DNA of 64,000 nt from Aquarana catesbeiana (Eukaryota; Chordata; Amphibia; Anura; Ranidae), in the NCBI RefSeq assembly GCF_042186555.1, contig NC_133332.1:120583375-120647374 (forward strand), written 5' to 3'. Below the pieces are notes generated by a model. The model was not told where the DNA came from. It saw nothing but the letters and a program-made list of their open reading frames with translations, and did no database searches. Positions 19,193 to 32,268 of the stretch are shown here, in pieces. A program made the position numbers and the translations under genes. Positions within the stretch are counted from its first letter, which is position 1. Each line of letters opens with the position of its first letter.

Positions 19193-22139
19193 CAGTGGAG
19201 TATCCTCCATGGGTGCAGGGTGTTCACTGCACACAGGCCTCCGAGGGGGGGGGGGGGGGCACTGTGACCTGACCCACCTTGCATACATGGATGATACTTC
19301 GGGGATGATCAGTAACTGACAGCTGTATCACCGCTCCTGTGGCCACTTCTCCACTTCTGGAAGAGGGATGCTGGGGATGCCCGTGCAGTAACTTCCACCA
19401 GTGACTTCCTCTGCTGGGCTCTGCAATAGATGGTCCCATCAGTCAGAGCCTGGCAGAGAAGTGAGCAGAGGAAGTTTTGCTTTTGTTAGATCGTCTGAGC
19501 TATCACTGCACTGGCATCCCTGGCATCCCCTTTAGATGAGAAAAATGGGCCTAGAAGAAAAGTGAGAGAGGGGAGGATTCTTCTACACAAGATGCCAGAT
19601 GGATCAAGCATCCAGGTAAGGAGCACCAGTGCCCCCTCCCCCACTGACTGGCAGTGCCCCCCAATTAGCCCCCACTAAGCACCAAGACCCCCATCTCCCT
19701 TGACTGAGCACTTGAAGACAAAGCTGCATTCTTTTAGGCAGGTAAGCAGGGGCGGGGCTGGGGGCCCCCATCAGGTAGGCTGTAAGGGGCATCATGATTT
19801 CTAACAGCAGCCCTGCTGTAACTGCCCACCCACTGCACCGATCACCCTGGACTGTCCCCTTGTCTACCCCTGGGCCCCGTGTCCTCCTCCGGGCCCCTCA
19901 TGTCCTCCTCCACCCCCCTGTGTCCACTGCCCTACTGACACCATTCACTGACCCCCAAAAAGCATTTACAAAAAAATGAAAAAAAAAAAAAAACCTAAAA
20001 AAATTAAATTGTAAAAAAAAGAAATAATAATAAAGAACTACTGACCCCGTCCACTGTCCCACTGACACCATCCTGCACATACTACCCACCACCATACACT
20101 TCGCACTCCTCTCCTTGCACATACTATCCACCTCCATACACCCTGCACTCCTCTCCCTGTACATACTACCCACCTCCATACACCCTGCACTCCTCTCCCT
20201 GTACATACTACCCACCTCCATACACCCTGCACTCCTCTCCCTGTACATACTACCCACCGCCATACACGCCACACTCCTCTCCTGCACATACCACCCACCA
20301 CCATAAACTCCGCACTCCTCTCCCTGTACATACTACCCACCTCCATACACTTCACACCCATCTCCCTGCACATACTACCCACCACCATACACTCCGCACC
20401 CCTCTCCTTGCACATACTCCCCACCGCAATACACTCAATACCCCTCTCCTGCACATACTACCCACTGCAATACACTCTTCACTCTTCTGCACATCCCACC
20501 CACCACTATACACTCCACATCACTCTCCCTGTACATATTACCCACCTCCATACACTCCACACTCCTCTCCCTGCACATACTACCCACCGCCATACACTCC
20601 ACACTCCTCTCCCTGCACATACTATCCACCTCCATACACTCTGCACTCCTCTCCCTGCACATACTATCCACCACCGTACACTTCAGACCCGTCTCCCTGC
20701 ACATACTACCCGCCGCCATACACTACGCACTCCTCTCCTGCACATACTATCCACCTCCATACACTCCACACTCCTCTCCCTGCACATACTACCCACCGCC
20801 ATACACTCCACACTCCTCTCCTGCACATACTACCCACCTCCATACACTCTGCACTCCTCTCCTGCATATACTATCCACCGACGTACACCCCATACTGTTC
20901 TCTCTGTACATACTACCCACCTCTATACACTCCACACTCCTCTCTCCTCTCTCTGTACATACTACCCACCGCCATACACTCCACACTCCTCTCCTGCACA
21001 TACTACCTACTGCCATACACTCCGCACTCCTCTCCCTGTACATACTACCCACCTCCATACACTCCACACTCCTCTCCCTGCACATACTATCCACCTCCAT
21101 ACACTCTGCACTCCTCTCCCTGCACATACTATCCACCGCCGTACACTTCAGACCCGTCTCCCTGCACATACTACCCGCCGCCATACACTACGCACTCCTC
21201 TCCTGCACATACTACCCACCTCCATACACTCCACACCCCTCTCCCTGCACATACTATCCACCTCCATACACTCCACACTTCTCTCCTGCACATACTACCC
21301 ACCTCCATACACTCCACACTCCTCTCCTTCAAATACCACCCACCTCCATACACTCCACACCCCTCTCCTTCAAATACTACCCACCTCCATACACTCCACA
21401 CTCCTCTCCCTGCCCACACTATTCACCTACACTCTGCCCTTCACTCCTTGCACATACTACCCACCACAATACACTCCACCTCCCTCTCCCTGCCCATACT
21501 ACGCACCTCAATACACTCCGCACTCCTCTTCCTGCACATACTACCCACCGCCATACACTCGGGCACTCCTCTCCTGCACATACTACCCACCTCCATACAC
21601 TCCGCATTCCTCTCTTACACATACTACCCACTGCACTACACTCCACACCCCTCTCCCTGCACATACTACCCACCGCTATACACACTGCACTCTTCTCCTG
21701 CACATCCCACCCACCACTATACACTCCACACCACTCTCCCTGTTCATACTACCCACCACCATACACTTCGCACTCTTCTCCCTGCACATATGACCCACCG
21801 CTATACACTCCGCACTCATTTTCTGCACATACTACCCACCTCCATACACTCTGCACTCCTCTCCTGCATATACTATCCACTGCCATACACCCCATACTGC
21901 TCTCCTGCATATACTACATGCCGCCGTACACTCTGCTTGTGCCTATTTCACATTACCACATTCTGCCCATGTAAATAATCACAGACTCTATTTAACCAGA
22001 ACCCCTATAAGCCTCGCCCAATATTTAGCGCACTTTAAACCATGCCCACTTTTCGCATGCCGCATTTCCTAATTTGTCGGTGCCTGGAGCCCACTCTTGA
22101 TCTTGCACACGGGCCCACTCATTTCATGATACGCCCCTG
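19193..22139. mobile_element. 2.9-kb non-autonomous hAT element filled by a minisatellite
   Basis: The termini are CAGTGGAGTATC and GATACGCCCCTG (inverted). The exact 8-bp duplication GTTGCAGC lies at 19185-19192 and 22140-22147. It has no transposase. The left part is GC-rich spacer with poly-G. The right two thirds (20040-21935) are a 42-bp minisatellite. The end sequence resembles those of the hAT pieces at 1-1080 and 3486-4157. Confidence 0.85.
20040..21935. repeat. 42-bp minisatellite, about 45 copies
   Basis: The unit runs from CACATACTACCCACC to CATACACTCC and ACTCCTCTCC, and is 42 bp. Variants of 41 bp (CTCCTG for CTCCCTG) shift the frame between blocks. A larger block repeats at about 465 bp: CTTCAGACCCGTCTCCCTGC at 20681 recurs at 21146. 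Long open frames on both strands (up to 461 codons) come from the 42-bp period and have no protein similarity. Confidence 0.92.
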
Positions 22140-22147
22140 GTTGCAGC

Positions 22148-22503
22148 CCAGTTGCAGCCCAGTTAGCTCAGCTGATCTGATTCAATACTATAAGATCCTA
22201 TGCCCTATGGATGCGGGCAGAATCCTGGTCTTACTAAACCCAAGATAATATTTGCAAAAAAACTGTAAACCTTAGTGATAAAAAACTAAGTAACAATGCA
22301 ATAAAAGCTCAATTAAATCGAACAGACAGCAGCATCTAAATCACCAATTCGAGTAGGATGTGTAACAAGCTCCAACTAAACAATAAAAAGAGACACAATA
22401 AAAGTGCATTAAACATCTGATCAACTGCACTAAATTGATATATCTGTGCAAATAAAGTCCATATAAAGTGTGCAAACACTGTGCAAAAAAATACATATAT
22501 AAA

Positions 22504-22549
<46 letters not shown>

Positions 22550-22909
22550 TTTTTTTTTTTTATGTATTTTTTATTATACCCAATACTTTTGGCAACATAG
22601 TGTATGTCAATTTAGGATGAGTTCATCCTATGTTTAATGCACTATGTGTTTTGTTAACTTTTACCTAGCACAGGGATAGTGCACTTTTTATTGTTTGGTT
22701 GGAGAATCTTGGTCTTGCCCATCCAGACTGATTTCCCATATGTTATTGCTGCCACCTAAACAGCTACCTGCCATTCTGTGCCCTTCTATATCCTTCTCCA
22801 TGTGGCTATAGGATAGACTTTCTAGAGCTTATAAATGTAAATCACCTCATGGCTCCCTTAATCCAGAATTCAGAATCCCCCCCCCCCCCCCCCGGGTCAT
22901 GCCCCCTAA
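22148..22909. other. non-coding interval with TA microsatellite and poly-C
   Basis: It holds (TA)n at about 22510-22545, a T run to 22561 and a poly-C run at 22879-22893. No gene. Confidence 0.6.
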
Positions 22910-24335
22910 GCTTTCGATTGGTGGATTAACAAGGGGTTCTTGTGAATAGCAGATGTGTGTGACCATAGAGTAAATATCAATTACCAGAGTCTGCGTTTTT
23001 TCGACACTCTCAGCTAGCACATTACCTTAACTCACTAAAGCGTAAATTGAATATAGTGTGTATGTCATGTATGGAAGATCTATGCAATAAATTTGAAATG
23101 CTTAAGGGTTATATATCTGAAATATATGATATCTTAACTTCTGATGCTAAGAAACAAGGCTATATGGAGAAATGAGAAGCTGACTTGACTGAATCTATGG
23201 AAATAGATGAGTGTCAATTATTAGCTCAAAATACCTCCTAGGTCGCTCATTAACACCTCGATCATCGAAGCAAATTAGAAGGTGCTCATGAGGTGGTATA
23301 TGGTACCTGTCAGACTGCCTTCTTATGTCCTGGGGGCTTCTCCACTTTGTTTTCACAGCTGTGGTCAGGAGGGGATGACATTTCACATCTAGTGGCAATG
23401 CCCCAAGGTGTGAAGTTTCCGGATTCCTGTATATCATTTCATTTACTCTCTAACCCAGGTTAATTTGAAAAAGTCCCCAAAACAAGGGTTATTGGAAAGC
23501 CCGGTGGAGAATGCCCCGAGATATTCCAAAAAATTAATTACTTTTATATGTGTGGCAGCAAGGATTACAATTGCCAGATCATGGAGGTCAGATATCATAC
23601 CCTTTGACTTGTTCAAGGCTAAACTTTCTTGGATCATGATAAATGAATACCTTTCAGCCATTCTGAATGATATGGTTAAACTATTTTAAAAGGCTTGGAG
23701 CTCCTGGATTAATTATCTTACAGGTGATCCCCAGGCTGGTTCGGCTTAGGCTATTCCCTGGAGGGGGGCAGGCGCGCAGGTATTCCATTCTCCCTATTTT
23801 TTTCATTTATTTTCAGTTCTTTCTGTATATTCTCTCTACTACAGAATGTCCCCATTGGTTCTAGGGGGGTGTCTGCTTCTCCTATTTAGAATGTGTAGCA
23901 ATTCTTCCTTAATTAGGAGATTATGTATGTTGACAAGCATAGTAAGTGAGCCAAGTTACCTGGCTCATACCCTTTTTTTCTGGCACAGTTCCCTATTTCT
24001 TCTGAGATTACTATAAGATCTGTTCTTTCACTCAGGTTATTTAACATCCTAATTCCGAGGCGTTTTAGTTTATTATTAGTGCAAAATGGGATAACGGTAA
24101 TAATTGTATTGTACTGATTGTTATGTATGTAACCTAGAAATTACCCTGTCCCCTCGCTTCTCTGTGTTCAGAAAGTCTGCCAGTAGTAAACTGCTGTTTA
24201 CTATTTTGTTCTATTGTTGATGTATTCTGAATGGGAGAGGATCAGTGGCATTGTATCTGTCCTTTGCTATAATGCAATGTGAATTGTATTCTCTTTTTGT
24301 CTTTGAAAACCTTAATAAACATCATTAGTAAAGAA
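22910..24335 (+). pseudogene. L1-family LINE, 5'-truncated ORF2 C-terminus and 3' end
   Basis: A decayed L1 ORF2 tail. The characteristic C-terminal pattern C-GQEG-H-WQCPK is seen near 23345-23410 with one internal stop. The frame at 23465-23690 (AARITIARSW, AKLSWIMINEYLSAIL) follows, as in L1 C-termini. Earlier decayed ORF2 sequence is at about 22920-23200 and a non-coding 3' tail ends near 24335 (ACCTTAATAAACATC). Multiple stops and frameshifts make it inactive. Confidence 0.75.
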
Positions 24336-24574
24336 ATGCTTTTGGTACTTATATTGTATGTGATATGGTAACAAAACATGACTGCATATGTTAGTGTTTA
24401 CAATGCTGAAGGAAATAGCTAAACATAAACATGCAGAATGACACACATAACAGGGAAATGAGTCAGCTAAATAACAGGATATTGATGTGTCATTGCTACA
24501 CGTGTCTTGTAATTAAGCAGTCAGTTAACGTTGACATAAATCCAATCACAAAAATATCATATAAGCATTAACCG

Positions 24575-24820
24575 ATTGAGCCCGGGTTCATACCTATGCG
24601 AATTAGATGTGCGTTTCCGCACATCTAATTCGCATAGCAGGAGAATGTGACCGGCTCCCTATGGAGCGCACTGCACAAAAACGCTGTGCATCTTTGGCTC
24701 CGTTTCAGGGCCGAATTCAGGCATAGAATCGGCCCTGATTCGTCCCTGAAATGGGGAACAGGGACGCACAGCGCTCCTGTGAGATCCACAGCCCATTGTA
24801 GTGTGAACCTGGGCTAAAGG
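24575..24820. mobile_element. MITE with AGCCCGGGTTCA ends and a strong internal hairpin
   Basis: The left end AGCCCGGGTTCATAC and right end GTGTGAACCTGGGCT form an imperfect inverted repeat. Inside it, 24594-24613 and 24618-24637 are exact 20-bp inverted copies separated by TTTC. Inner arms TCAGGG...CCCTGA also pair. No ORF. Confidence 0.7.
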
Positions 24821-25505
24821 AATCCTGTAACCATGTTAACACATTTTAAACTTGCAGTATCCTGTGAAGGAAAAAGTTGAATACTTACCTATTCAATGAA
24901 TGGAAAGTCAAATCTACCATTACTGGAGCAGCTATTATCTGCATTGCCATTCTCTGCTACATCATTTCAGGTCTTTAGTCTAGCTCAAACTGGCCATTAT
25001 TCCCTACAAGCAAGTCTTAGCATGACTCTGTCCACTTACCTGCAACTAGTGGACAAAACAGAGCACTTGTAATAGGAAGATTGAGGTCATCCAGCCTTAT
25101 TATTAGCTTTGTTGCCCTTTGTTGTACTCTCTCCAGTTCCAGCACCTTGACTAGTCCTCAGGAAGAATGTGCTGGAACTGGAGGGAGCTTGCCATTTTAC
25201 AGAGGAACTGAACTCTGAATACTGTGCGTAAAGGACAAGGGACTATTCACCAGTATTGCCTGTGGTCTCTGTGCTGCTGTCCCCCCCCCCCCCCATTACT
25301 GACCTTCCATGCCTTGTTCTACACTGTATCTCTGTATGGAGGTGGCCATCTTGGTAGAAGCAGGGCTTTGTTTCCTAGTTTCCAAGCCTCCAGCAAAGAG
25401 AACCATGAGCAGCACAGTAATGACATCCATAAATCTTACTTTAAACCTCCTGAGACTAGCTGTCAGAGGCAGCAGTGCCTTAGATCTCTTTTTGCATATA
25501 TACAG
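24821..25505. other. non-coding interval
   Basis: No supportable gene. A poly-C run lies at 25279-25294, and the 111-codon frame at 25224 has no recognisable similarity. Confidence 0.4.
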
Positions 25506-25509
25506 CTTA

Positions 25510-25710
25510 GTGGCGGCCCATCCATTAGGAGTCCCCTAATGCATGCGCCCAGCCCTTAATCTACATGCAGGACGCCACGCGCATGGATTTCAATGTTTTT
25601 TTTTTTTTAAGTACATGATTAGAGCCTGGGCTCTAATTGGCTTCAAAAAAGGGTGGGCTCGGGGTGCTGGTTGTCTTGATTGCCACCCCCCCTAAATATA
25701 CAGAACCAGC
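25510..25710. mobile_element. possible hAT MITE
   Basis: It begins TAGTGGCGGCCCATCC and ends GAACCAGCC, each next to ATACAGCT (8 bp, hAT-like). The right terminus would have lost its last bases. Tentative. Confidence 0.35.
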
Positions 25711-26729
25711 CATACAGCTGCGAGACAACCTCACATAACCAGGAAGTATCTACTATTTTTCAGGAGAAATTCGAAAAAAATATATATAGTGTACTGCTTT
25801 GGCACAATTGACATATCCAAATGTTCTCTATAACATAGCAAATCTTCACTTTTGGAGTTCAGATCCACTTTAAAGTGACATCAAATGATATCTCTAATCT
25901 ATTATTTTCTAAAAATAATCCATACATATTCACTACTTAATGGTCCTGCAATGTAATTTTCTTAAAATCATTTCTTACTGCATTTTTATGCCTCTTTTAA
26001 CATCCTCTGTGAGCTCCTGAACCTCTCCTTTTCCCCTTCATTTCCATTTGTTTTGCAGGAGCAGTGCACATTAGTTGCAGTCATGTGAACTGCTCTATGC
26101 ACACTACAAATCTTATGGTCTATAGTCCCAAGTCTATCTTGGCAGCAAGCAAGAGAGGGTGGCTACTTTCCAACATACAATGGGACCATGGAGAACGGAC
26201 ATACCGTAGCCACCCTCTAACAATCAGATTACAGAAACAAAAAAAGGAATTTAGGGAATTGGAGAAGATGGAGAGAAATAGAATGTGCTTTTTGTGTTAA
26301 GAATACATACTTGAAGATTTTTTATAAAGCAGAGTTCAGTGACACTTTAATGTCAGGAAGACTGGTATACCTAAAAAAAATATTTATAAAAATTCAAGTA
26401 AATGGGAAAGCATGGAATTGTTGGCCATAGAAACTGCTCAGGTTTTACTTTTTAGTTTCTTTGAAAATTAGACAAGGAATTTGATAGTTCACGCTGGGCA
26501 ACAACTTTACTATTGGCAGCAAAGACATTTCTTCAACATCTCTGCGGGTGCAGATTCAGGTGAACGGCCTCGAACGCACCCGTGCACCCACACAGATGTC
26601 AGATTGGGAGCAGCACCCGTGTCCACGCAGCCACAAATGACAGCTATGGGATTGTCTGCACGGGGATGCACGGAACACCTGGTAGTTAAAATCCCCCATT
26701 ATTACCACTTATGGCTCAAAAGTGATATG
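25711..26729. other. non-coding interval
   Basis: No gene is recognised. A 13-bp inverted pair AGAGGGTGGCTAC / GTAGCCACCCTCT flanks about 40 bp at 26154-26218. Confidence 0.4.
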
Positions 26730-26880
26730 GTCCAGAAATAATTAGACAGAATAAAGGTGAATAAAGCACCTGGACCAGATGGCATCCACCCACAGATCCT
26801 AAAAGAGTTGAGCTCTGTCATTTCAAAGCCATTGTTTCACATTTTTAGGGACTCTTTAATGGCTGGAATAGTACCACTGG
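26730..26880 (+). pseudogene. CR1-type LINE reverse transcriptase fragment
   Basis: The frame reads KAPGPDGIHPQILKEL and then an IFRDS..AGIVP block, the N-terminal motif of CR1/Rex1-clade reverse transcriptases. It stops abruptly at about 26880 where a piggyBac-type sequence begins. The 3' end of the same kind of LINE resumes at 28205. Confidence 0.85.
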
Positions 26881-27795
26881 ATCACACACCACACCCCTCC
26901 CCCCTCGCTCCGGTTGTCTCCGCCGCTTACCCGACCCGCCGGTAGCGTCGGAGACGATCGCATCCTCTCCTGTGGATGCCTGACTAAGGGGAAGATGGCC
27001 CCTGCTCAGCTCCATGGCATTGTCACTCAATGTCACTTCTGCCATAGCTCTTAAAGGAGAAATTTTTGTTGTTGTTGTTCAATTATTTTATTTTTAATTT
27101 TGTTATTGCATTTTAGTGTAAATATGAGATCTGGGGTCTTTTTGACCCCAGATCTCATATTTAAGAGGTCTTGTCATGCTTTTTTTCAAGGCATGCTTAC
27201 ATCCCTTGTAATAGGAATAAAAGTGACCCAAACTTTTATTTTTTTTTTAAATAAATAAGAAAAAAAAATAAATTTTTTTTAAAGCGCCCCGTCCCGACAA
27301 GCTTGCGCGCAGAAGCGAGCACATACGTGAGTAGCGCCCGCATACGAAAACGGTGTTCAAACCACACATGAGATATTGCTGTGATTGTTAGAGCGAGAGC
27401 AATAATTCTCACTCTAGACCTCCTCTGTAACTCAAAACTGGTATCCTGTAGACATTTTTAAATGTCGCCTATGGAGATTTTTAAGCGTAAAAGTTTGTCA
27501 CCATTACACAAGCCGGAGCAATTTTGAAGTGTGACATGTTGGGTATCAATTTACCAATTTATCAATATGAAACAAATTGGGCTGATGTCCTTTTTTTTAA
27601 TTCAAAAAGTGTATTGTTTCCAAAAAAAAGTGTGCTTGTAAGACCGCTGCGCAAATACAGTGTGACAGAAAGTATTGCAACGACCGCCATTTTATTCTCT
27701 AGGGTGTTAGAAAAAATATATATAATGTATAAAGTAATTCTCTAGCAAAAAAAATGATTTTTACTTGTAAACAACAAGTGTAAAAAAGAGGTTCA
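26881..27795 (+). mobile_element. piggyBac-type non-autonomous element, truncated
   Basis: It matches, in opposite orientation, the element at 53193-54346: GGGATGT/CCTTGTAATAGGAATAA, a T-rich tract, GTGTTCAAACCACACATG, GACCTCCTCTGTAAC, GGGTATCAATTTAC and CGCTGCGCAAATAC. Its outer end is replaced by the next small element. No ORF of note. Confidence 0.65.
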
Positions 27796-28203
27796 GTCCC
27801 TTTGAGGACCAAGGGATGTATTTGTCCCATGTTTTTAATTGCCTGTATCATCTGATTAAAAACTTAAAATACTTTTTTTTTTTTTTTTTGGTTTGAGTCA
27901 AAATATTAGTTCTTATCAACAAATGGATCTAGCTTTTTGCCAGTTATTTCATGAAATGGCTCAGTCACAGCAACTGAAGAGTACGAACTTACGAAACTGT
28001 ACGAAAATAAAAATTGCTTCTTTTTTTTCCCATAAAAAGTAACCTAAATAGTCAGATGTTATTGGATCATAACTCCTCCCCCAAAAATGACACAAGTGTG
28101 GAAATGGGTTTATTTATTGTTCAAATACATTCTTAAAGGGAAAAAAATGTAATTATTTTTATATTGATGACGGTAATCTTATGGTCCTCAAAGGGTGGTT
28201 AGT
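27796..28203. mobile_element. small MITE with CCCTTTGAGGACC ends
   Basis: The inverted ends CCCTTTGAGGACCA (about 27809) and GGTCCTCAAAGGG (about 28182) enclose about 400 bp of AT-rich sequence. piggyBac-like by its GGTTA edge. No TTAA is intact. Confidence 0.55.
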
Positions 28204-28204
28204 A

Positions 28205-28722
28205 TCACTTTAAGGTCATCACAGAGGACAAAGGGACACACTCTTTATGTCTGGAGGAAAAGAGATTTAATCTCCCCATACGGAATGGCTTCTTCACAGT
28301 AAGAGCTGTGAAAATGTGGAATAGACTCCCTCAAGAGCTGGTTCTGGTCAGCTCAGCAGATTGTTTTAAAAGAAAGGCATGTTTCTTTTCTAAATGCACG
28401 TACAGTAATGTAACTGGATACTAATATTTATAGTCATTTGTATCCAGTATTGTACTTTTGTATTTTCTTTAATATTAATAGGTAAAGTTGATCCAGAGGA
28501 AATCCTGTTGGGGGATCAGGAAGGAATTTTCTTGTCCCTGCTGGAGCAAATTGAATCATGCTTTATTGGGTTTTTTTTCTTTTTTGCCTTCTTGTGGATC
28601 AACTGTGGGTACAAAAATGTTATATATGGAGGTTTTCTGTTAGGGTGTGTGTGTGTTTTTTTTATGTTGGTTGAAATGGATGGACTTGTGTCTTTTTTCA
28701 ACCAGATAAACTATAACTATAT
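28205..28722 (+). pseudogene. CR1-type LINE C-terminus and 3' UTR
   Basis: The frame with FNLPIRNGFF and a VKMWNRLPQE block is the conserved C-terminus of CR1/Rex1 LINE proteins. It is followed by the 3' region with TTGATCCAGAGG, GGATCAGGAAGGAATTTT and GTGGATCAACTGTGGGT, and a tail of ACTATAACTA repeats. The outer Tc1 element is inserted in this tail; ACTATGTACT continues at 36011. Confidence 0.75.
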
Positions 28723-30136
28723 ACAGTGCCTTGAAAATGTCTTCATACCCCTTGAAATTTTCCAAATTTTGTCATGTTACAACCAGAAACGTAAATGTAT
28801 TTTATTGGGATTTTATGTGATAGACCAACACAAAGTGACACATAATTGTGAAATGGAAAGAAAATGATAAATGTTTTTCAAATTTTTTTGAAAATAAATA
28901 TCTAAAAAGTCTAGTGTAACCAATTGCCTTCAGAGGTCACCTAATTAATAAATAGAGTCCACTTGTGTGTAATTTAATCTCAGTATAAATACAACTGTTC
29001 CGTGAAGCCCTCAAAGGTTTGTTAGAGAACCTTAGTGAACAAACAGCATAATCAAGGCCAAGGAACACACTAGACATGTGCATTCCATTTTGTTCCGAAT
29101 CGAAAATTGGACAAATTTTTCATTATTCGGAAATTCGGATGCATCCGAATTTCTGAATTACAATAGTAACGAAGTTAAACAAATCCGAAATAATCTTTTG
29201 AATCGAAAAAGAGCGGACAAAATTCAAATTGAATTGAATTTGAAAAGAATTCGAAAACAAATTAAAATCGAATTTGAAAAAACTAGAAATCGATTTTCTA
29301 ATAAATAATTCAATAAAATAAAATATAAAATAATAAAGCAATAATATAAAAATAAAAGAATAGTAAAGAATAGAATAGAATTTAATAGAATGTACTAAAA
29401 TAAAATAGAACATGACCGTCTTCTGAAATTTGAATTTCAAATAATATAAATTCGAATTCTAGAGTAGATTGGAAAATAATTCAAAACAATGGAAACTAAA
29501 ATAATAGAAAAGAATAGAACAGAAAAACAATAGAACAGAATAGAATAAAATATAATCAATTCTATACAAAAATTGAATTTCATATAGAATTAAATAGAAT
29601 TTGAATAGAAAAGATTAGAATAGATTTGTTTTGTATTCGAATTCGAAAAAATTCTACCGCATTAGCAAAAAATCTACCTAATTAAAAAAGAGATCAAATT
29701 AGAAAAAAATCTACTGCATTCAAAAAAATTCGCTCAAATTCAAAAAAGTAAACTATATATAACCATTTTCCAAAATTCAAATTTCGTATAGAATTAAATC
29801 AAATTCGAATAGAAAAGATTAAAATGAAATAAAATATTCTTTTCTATTATTTTCTTTTCTATTCAAACTCAAATTCATTCTATACAAAATTCGAATTCCG
29901 GAAGATGGTTATATGTATATATATAGATATATATAGATATATATCTATATATATATATAGATATATATCTATATATATCTATATATATATATATCTTTTT
30001 TAATATATATTATATTATATTAATTATATTTTTTTCTATTCTGTTCTATTGTTTTTCTATTCTATTCTTTTCTATTCTAATCTCTTCAATTCATATTCAA
30101 ATTCATTCTATACGAAATTCAATATACGAAAGATGG

Positions 30137-30174
<38 letters not shown>

Positions 30175-30330
30175 ATATAATATATAATATAATATATTAA
30201 TATATATGTTTTTCTATTCTGTTCTATTGTTTTTCTATGCTATTCTTTTCAGCTATAGTATTTTCTATTCTATTCCAATCTTTCCTATTCAAATTCAATT
30301 TAATTCCATACGAAATTAGAATTTTGGAAG

Positions 30331-30431
<101 letters not shown>

Positions 30432-30847
30432 CTTATATTTTTTCTATTCTGTTCTATTGTTTTTCTATGCTATTCTTTTCTATTAGTTTCTTTTTTATCT
30501 TTTCTATTCAAATTCATTCTATACGAAATTCGAATTTCGGAAGATGGCTTCCAAAATTCAAATTTCATATAGAATGAATTCAAATTCGAATATAAAAGAT
30601 TAGAATAGAAAATAATAGAATAGCATAGAAAAACAATATTGTTCTTCTATGCTATTCTTTTCTATTATTTTCTATTCTAATCTTTTCCATTCAAATGCAA
30701 AATCATTCTATACGAAATTTGAATTTCGGAAGCCATCTTCCAAAATTCGAATTTCGTATAGAATGAATTTAAATTAGAATAGAAAAGATTAGATTAAAAT
30801 AGAAAATAATAGAAAAGAATAGCATAGAAAAACAATAGAACAGATTA

Positions 30848-30897
<50 letters not shown>

Positions 30898-31263
30898 TCC
30901 CACAAAAGTGAATACCCCCTTCATATTTTTGTAAATATTTTATTATATCTTTTCATTTGACAACACTGAAGAAATCGCACTTTGCTACAATGTAAAGTCG
31001 TGAGTGTACAGCTTGTATAACAGTGTACATTTTCTGTCCCCTCAAAATAGCTCAACACACAGCCATTAATGTCTAAACCGCTGGCAACAAAAGTGAGTAC
31101 ACCCCTAAGTGAAAATGTCCAAATTGGGTCCAATTAGCCATTTTCCCTCTCTGGTGTCATGTGACTCATTAGTGTTACAAAGTCTCAGGTGTGAATGGGG
31201 AGCAGGTGTGTTCAATTTGGTGTTTCGCTCTCACTCTCACATACTGGTCACTGGAAGTTCAAC

Positions 31264-32268
31264 ATGGCACCTCATGGTAAAGAACTCTCTGAGGATCTAA
31301 AAAAAGAATTGTTGCTCTACATAAAGATGGTATAGGCTATAAGAAGATTGCCAAGACCCTTAAACTGAGCTGCAGCATGGTGGCCAAGATCATACAGCGG
31401 TTTAACAGGACAGGTTCCACTCAGAACAAGCCTCGCCATGGTGGACCAAAGAAGTTAAATGCACATGCTCAGTGTCATATCCAGAGGTTGTCTATAGGAA
31501 ATAGACGTATGAGTGCTGCCAGCATTGCTGCAGAGGTTGAAAGGGTAGGGGGTCAGCCTGTCTGTGCTCAGACCATACGCCGCACACTGCATCAAATTGG
31601 TCTGTATGGCTGTCATCCCAGAAGGAAGCCTCTTCTAAAGATGATGCACACGAAAGCCTGCAAACAGTCTGCTGAAGACAAGCAGACTAAGGAGATGGAT
31701 TACTGGAACCATGTCCTGTAGTCTGATGGACCAAGATAAACTTATTTGGTTCAGATGGTGTTAAGCATGTGTGGCGGCAACCGTGAGGAGTACAAAGACA
31801 AGTGTGTCTTACCTACAGTCAAGCATGGTGGTGGAGTGTCATGGTCTGGGGCTGCATGAGTGATGCCAGCACTGAGGAGCTACAGTTCACTGAGGGAACC
31901 ATGAATGCCAACATGTACTGTGACATATTGAAGCAGAGCATGATCCCCTCCCTTCGGAGACTGGGCCACAGGGCCATATTCCAACATGATAACGATCCCA
32001 AACACACCTTCAAGATGACCACTGCCTTGCTAAAAAAGCTAGGGTAAAGGTGATGGACTTGCAAGCATGTCTCCAGACTTAAACTCTATTGAGCATCTGT
32101 GGGGCATCCTCAAAAGGAAGGTGGAGGAGCGCAAGGTCTAACATCCACCAGCTCTGTGATGTCGTCATGGAGGAGTGGAAGAGGACTCCAGTGGCAACCT
32201 GTAACGCTCTGGTGCCCAAGGGGGTTAAGGCAGTGCTAAAAAATAATGGTGGCCACACAAAATATTGA
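31264..32268 (+). pseudogene. Tc1 transposase (inner element)
   Basis: A DDE-type Tc1 transposase. The ATG at 31264 is followed by a one-base loss in an A run near 31300. The paired helix-turn-helix region then reads on from 31377 (AKIIQRFNRTGSTQNK, then RRMSAASIAAEVERVGG, QTIRRTLHQIGL). A TAG at about 31719 replaces the Trp before the first catalytic Asp. The second catalytic Asp is in FQHDNDPKHT (about 31985) and the Glu in IEHLWGIL (about 32090), after a further frameshift. The end is TGA at 32266-32268. Inactive. Confidence 0.92.

Noticed and set aside
20408..21793. 461-codon open frame (and several - strand frames) with Thr/His/Pro or Cys/Gly-rich repeats
   Set aside because: It lies wholly in the 42-bp minisatellite; the openness follows from the period being divisible by three. 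No promoter or similarity.
26064..26300. Possible exon after CATTTGTTTTGCAG at 26058
   Set aside because: Acceptor is good, but no donor follows and the frame has no similarity.
28508..28867. 119-codon frame crossing the CR1 tail into the Tc1 end
   Set aside because: Crosses an element junction; the Phe-rich part is from T tracts in the LINE 3' UTR.
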